Below, piece by piece: positions 5,214 through 8,552 of a DNA stretch of 8,552 nt; position 1 is the stretch's first letter; every line of letters starts with the position of its first letter. The stretch is from positions 1 through 8,552 of the forward strand of contig CASDHD010000050.1 in the NCBI GenBank assembly GCA_949280095.1, written 5' to 3'. Made by a program: the position numbers and the translations under genes. The notes beneath the pieces were generated by a model. The model was given only the letters and a program-made list of their open reading frames with translations, did not search any database and had not been told where the DNA came from. Origin of the DNA: an uncultured Bacilli bacterium. GTDB taxonomy: Bacteria; Bacillota_I; Bacilli_A; RF39; UBA660.

Positions 5214-8200
5214 GTGATAAAAGGAAAAAGTATAACTAGAAATCAAGAGAAAACATTATGCATTGGGTTTATGATATGTGTATTCTTTTTGTTTTTGTTT
5301 TTTCCACGTATATATTTAAGTGATGATATTATTAAAAATGCAAACATAGAACAATACGCTTTAGAACAAAATGAAATAGAAACTAAAAATAACAAAACAG
5401 AAAATTTTATCTATTTATCAGATTTAGATTATCTAACTACAAGTGGAATGTCACAAAATGGTTGGGGTGGACATGAAATTCAAAAAGATAAGAATCAAGA
5501 GGGTGGAATTCTAAGTTTAATTATCAATGGAGAGAAACGTAGTTATGCAAAAGGAATTAGTATTCATGCTAGAGGATGGGCAACTTATGATATAGAGGAA
5601 CTTTCTACAGATTATCCTAGATTTATTGCTAAAATTGGTGTTGATGCTTCAAGAGGAACCAACGGAAGTTTATTCTATAGAATCTATGCTTCTCATGATG
5701 CTACTACTTGGGATATATTATTACAAACTCCTGTTTTAACTGGGACTTCAGAAGCTATAGATGTTGATTTGAGTGTTGCAGGATATAAATATTTAAGAAT
5801 ATATGTTGATGCGAATGGATCAAATGCAGCAGACCATGGAACAATCGCAAATGCAAAATTGGTAACACCAGATTATGTCGAAAATGATATATTTTATGAA
5901 GGAATTCATAGAGTAGAATATTATGACGAATTATTAAAAGAACATGATACAGAGTATAATTATAATAACAATTATAAACTAATTTTAGAAAGAGAATTAG
6001 TAAATAAACTTGGTTTCTGGAATATTCAATATTCTTCTGAAACAAACGCAAATTTCCTAGATACTATGGAATGGATTTTAGGGAATAACAGAGTTTTAGA
6101 AGAAGTTATTGAAGTTGGGGAAATCGCAAACCAAACTACATTTATAAAAGTTTTAGCAGATTTGTACCATAAGTACGAAGATGAACTTAAAACTGAAAAT
6201 GGGTATATTTATGAAAAAATGATGATTGCGCTTGCTGCTGCTTATTCAACCGATAAAGTTATTTCACCACTATCTTTTTCCTTTTTAACACCAACGTATG
6301 ATTATATGAGTCATTTTGCACTCTATAAACAACTATTTGATGATAATAAGTTAACAAGAATGAAAACAAATACTTTAGCGGGAGAACTTGTCCCTAATGA
6401 ATGGTTTAAGGATTATCATGTAGAGTTAATGCGTATGGTTATGCAAGATGCAACAAGTGATATTGACCTTATATGGTTGAATGGCTATACAACAGATAAG
6501 CAAAGTTTAAGCTTTTATATGATTCCTTATTATTCTCCAAACTATAATCAAAGTAAACTGTATGATGAAGCCAATCGTGAATTGTATGATAATAAATATT
6601 TTTTAAGTAAATATAATGTTCCTTATGGAGATAGAGTACAACGTTATTGGATGGTTATAGAAGCAGGAGGAATTTGTTGGAATGCATCGCGTTTTGGGCA
6701 AAGTATGAATCGAGTTCATGGAATACCTGCAACAGGTGCTTATCAACCAGGGCATGAATTGTATATTCATTATTATCAAAATGAAAATGGTAATGGATAT
6801 TGGACTCCAGAATATGGCAACTGGGGAAGTGCTGGAAGTACATGGGGTGGAGCTAATCCTTATCGTTACTTATTTAACTGGAATAATAAATATTTTACAG
6901 ATCGACATATTAGTGGTTCAAAAGGAGCAACAAGTACAGGATATTTATATTTAGCCCAAGATAATTTAAATCATTATGAGGAATACAAAAAATCATTGTA
7001 CTATAATTTATCTGCAAAATCTTATACAAGTAATGAGCAAAAATTAGAGACTTATTTTAAATCTTTAGAAGTAAATGACTTAAATTTAGATACTTACGAT
7101 AATATCATTACGCTTTATAAGCAAATGAGTGTTCAAAATGAGGGTGGAACAATAACTTCTCACGATTGGTATACTTTAACACTTAAAATCATTGATGCAT
7201 ACGAGTATCATCCAGTTGCTATGTTTGATTTATTAAAGGTAATCAGACCTTATTTAGAAGGTAGTGAAAGATTACATATCGATAGACTTGAAAAGGAAAA
7301 ATTAACACAAGCAACGACAGCAACAGCAAATAATACACTTCATGTGGATGGTGTTCGAACGCATGCAAGACAACTTTTAAATAAAGCACAACCTGACCCA
7401 ATGACATTCTCTTTTGATGGTGAAAATGCAGGAAAGATAGTCAAAAATCCAATGTACTCATTAGCATGGGGCTATAGTTTGGATGGAGGATCAACATTTA
7501 CAGAATATAAAATTGACGATTCTATCACATTAACTCCTGCAGAATTAGCTAGTATTACTGCGGAAAATGATATCATCATTAATTTTATGGGATTAAGCTA
7601 TACTTTTAGAATTGATATTACAGAGGGAACTTTAAGTAATTTATTGTTTGCTAACGATTTAGAAAATCGAGTAGTAGGAATTGATTTGACCTATGAATGG
7701 CGAAATAGTGAAAGTGATCCATGGACGTCTTATAGGGATGCATCTCCAGATAATACAGGAGACAAAACTTTATATGTTAGAAGAGGTGCTACAGGTACAC
7801 AACTTGCTAGTGGTTCTGCAACTTATACTTTTACAGCTGATAATCAACCGAACACAAGAAAATATGTACCCGTATCGCACTTAAGTATAGAATCAGTATC
7901 CACAGAGGCGACAAGTAATGGCGGAGCTGCAACCTATGCTATTGATGGAAACTATAATACAAGATACCATAGTGCTTGGAATGGAACGGATACAGAAAGA
8001 TTTATAACGATAAAACTAGATAAACCAAGACACATATCAGCGGTTGAGTTTGTACCTGCTGATGGTGGAAATGGTAGAATTGTTGATGGAACGATTTGGG
8101 GAAGTATGGATGGTGAACATTGGGAAATCTTGTCACAAAAAACAGGCATAACTTATCCTACCCAAGCCAATACTATTGCACAAGCAAAAGCATATACCCA

Positions 8201-8552
8201 AAATTTTGAAATAGCAAATCCAAAAGAAGTACAATATATTAAAATTGTAGCTGATAGAACAAACGGAAATTGGTTCGCTGCTAGAGCATTTAATTTCTTC
8301 CAAGATATAACAAGTAATGAAAGACCAACTGCTGGAATTGGGTATAGTACAACGGAACCTACTAGAGAGAATGTAGTTGCTAGATTAGTAAATATAAGTG
8401 CAGATAATTACGAAATTACAAGTCCTGGTGGAGATACGCATGTATTTACTGAAGAAGGAGACCATTCCTTTACCTTTACCTTTAGAGATAAAGATACAGG
8501 TCTAGAAGGTTCTGCGGTAGCACGAGTTGATTGGATAGATAGAACAGCGCCT
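5214..8552 (+). CDS. Giant modular surface protein: NPCBM, transglutaminase-like core, F5/8 type C, Ig-like repeat (cut by right edge)
   Basis: The frame is open for 1113 codons and continues past the window. GTG is the start because AGGAG (5201-5205) lies eight bases upstream; an earlier in-frame GTG (5205) overlaps that site. A basic N-tail and a hydrophobic segment (about 15-35) give export or anchoring. Residues 65-217 look like an NPCBM carbohydrate-binding module, with YLSDL, GWGG, a KGISIHA core and YLRIYVDA. Residues 225-480 are largely helical and unassigned. Next comes a transglutaminase-like core: Cys488 in GGICWNAS, NRVHGIPAT (499-507), His514 in PGHELYI, then GYWTPEYGNW (528-537), where the usual catalytic Asp is not obvious. 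Two small beta repeats follow (about 727-805 and 810-877). An F5/8 type C (discoidin) module spans 887-1030 (YAIDGNYNTRYHSAW, FITIKL, YIKIVAD). An Ig-like repeat begins near 1037 and reaches DWIDRTAP at the edge. Overall this looks like a surface enzyme acting on glycoproteins; substrate and chemistry are inferred. No anchor motif is visible yet. Confidence 0.88.
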   Translation, partial: MIKGKSITRNQEKTLCIGFMICVFFLFLFFPRIYLSDDIIKNANIEQYALEQNEIETKNNKTENFIYLSDLDYLTTSGMSQNGWGGHEIQKDKNQEGGILSLIINGEKRSYAKGISIHARGWATYDIEELSTDYPRFIAKIGVDASRGTNGSLFYRIYASHDATTWDILLQTPVLTGTSEAIDVDLSVAGYKYLRIYVDANGSNAADHGTIANAKLVTPDYVENDIFYEGIHRVEYYDELLKEHDTEYNYNNNYKLILERELVNKLGFWNIQYSSETNANFLDTMEWILGNNRVLEEVIEVGEIANQTTFIKVLADLYHKYEDELKTENGYIYEKMMIALAAAYSTDKVISPLSFSFLTPTYDYMSHFALYKQLFDDNKLTRMKTNTLAGELVPNEWFKDYHVELMRMVMQDATSDIDLIWLNGYTTDKQSLSFYMIPYYSPNYNQSKLYDEANRELYDNKYFLSKYNVPYGDRVQRYWMVIEAGGICWNASRFGQSMNRVHGIPATGAYQPGHELYIHYYQNENGNGYWTPEYGNWGSAGSTWGGANPYRYLFNWNNKYFTDRHISGSKGATSTGYLYLAQDNLNHYEEYKKSLYYNLSAKSYTSNEQKLETYFKSLEVNDLNLDTYDNIITLYKQMSVQNEGGTITSHDWYTLTLKIIDAYEYHPVAMFDLLKVIRPYLEGSERLHIDRLEKEKLTQATTATANNTLHVDGVRTHARQLLNKAQPDPMTFSFDGENAGKIVKNPMYSLAWGYSLDGGSTFTEYKIDDSITLTPAELASITAENDIIINFMGLSYTFRIDITEGTLSNLLFANDLENRVVGIDLTYEWRNSESDPWTSYRDASPDNTGDKTLYVRRGATGTQLASGSATYTFTADNQPNTRKYVPVSHLSIESVSTEATSNGGAATYAIDGNYNTRYHSAWNGTDTERFITIKLDKPRHISAVEFVPADGGNGRIVDGTIWGSMDGEHWEILSQKTGITYPTQANTIAQAKAYTQNFEIANPKEVQYIKIVADRTNGNWFAARAFNFFQDITSNERPTAGIGYSTTEPTRENVVARLVNISADNYEITSPGGDTHVFTEEGDHSFTFTFRDKDTGLEGSAVARVDWIDRTAP

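Noticed and set aside
5755..6051. Minus-strand open frame of 98 codons rich in His, Leu and Tyr.
   Set aside because: It is antisense to the giant surface protein. Its odd composition is what one gets by reading Asn/Asp/Glu/Ile codons backwards.
6655..6954. Two overlapping open frames on opposite strands (6655-6843 and 6718-6954).
   Set aside because: Both are out-of-frame shadows of the transglutaminase-like region, which has continuous and recognisable coding in its own frame.
7693..8149. Short open frames at 7693-7884 (plus) and 7952-8149 (minus).
   Set aside because: They fall inside the beta repeats and the F5/8 type C module of the giant protein and have no support of their own.
5214..8552. 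The giant protein as an M60/enhancin-type metallopeptidase, which often carries NPCBM or F5/8 type C modules.
   Set aside because: No HExxH zinc-binding motif is present in the visible 1113 residues; a Cys-His transglutaminase-like pattern is seen instead.
1..8552. CRISPR arrays, rRNA genes, insertion-sequence ends and TGA-as-Trp recoding.
   Set aside because: No regularly spaced repeats, rRNA signatures or transposase ends are visible. All Trp codons are TGG and the genes stop with TAA, so there is no sign of an altered code.

Overview
The window is very AT-rich and uses the standard code: every Trp in the predicted proteins is TGG, and all five complete plus-strand genes plus the complete minus-strand gene stop with TAA. 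Promoters look like the sigma-A type and ribosome binding sites are AGGAG- or AGGTG-like. It also carries a SipW-type exported protein, a YebC/TACO1-family protein and a very large modular exoprotein. Together these suggest a low-GC Bacillota, probably a gut-associated member of the Bacilli (Erysipelotrichia, RF39-like or a relative). The lineage is inferred from composition and gene content, not from a marker phylogeny.

Left part (1-812, minus strand). The N-terminus of a large serine recombinase runs off the left edge. Upstream of it are a hairpin terminator, an 11-bp palindrome, an unrecognised 90-residue gene, a second palindrome and tRNA-Gly(GCC), whose promoter is clear. A recombinase close to the 3' end of a tRNA gene suggests the edge of an integrated element lying to the left, but no duplicated attachment site is visible here.

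Middle part (820-4958, plus strand). The layout is that of a chromosomal housekeeping region, with short transcription units separated by compact hairpin terminators and TATAAT-type promoters: a membrane-anchored extracytoplasmic protein of unknown function; a TasA/camelysin-like protein with a SipW-type signal; a probable two-gene operon of a ZIP-family metal transporter and a patatin-like lipid hydrolase; and a YebC/TACO1-family protein with its own promoter.

Right part (4959-8552, plus strand). A 255-bp regulatory region holds two well-formed promoters and several short direct repeats. It precedes the start (GTG, strong AGGAG site) of a giant exported protein that is still open at the right edge after 1113 codons. 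In order it has an N-terminal membrane or signal segment, an NPCBM carbohydrate-binding module, a helical region leading into a transglutaminase-like core (Cys488, His514), two small beta repeats, an F5/8 type C (discoidin) module and the first of probably several Ig-like repeats. This is the architecture of a surface enzyme that binds glycans, and it is the most interesting object in the window.

Three of the seven protein genes from 889 onward are predicted to act on or outside the membrane (889-1533, 1594-2235, 5214-8552), and a fourth (the ZIP transporter) is integral to it. No complete undescribed multi-gene system can be demonstrated from this window alone.
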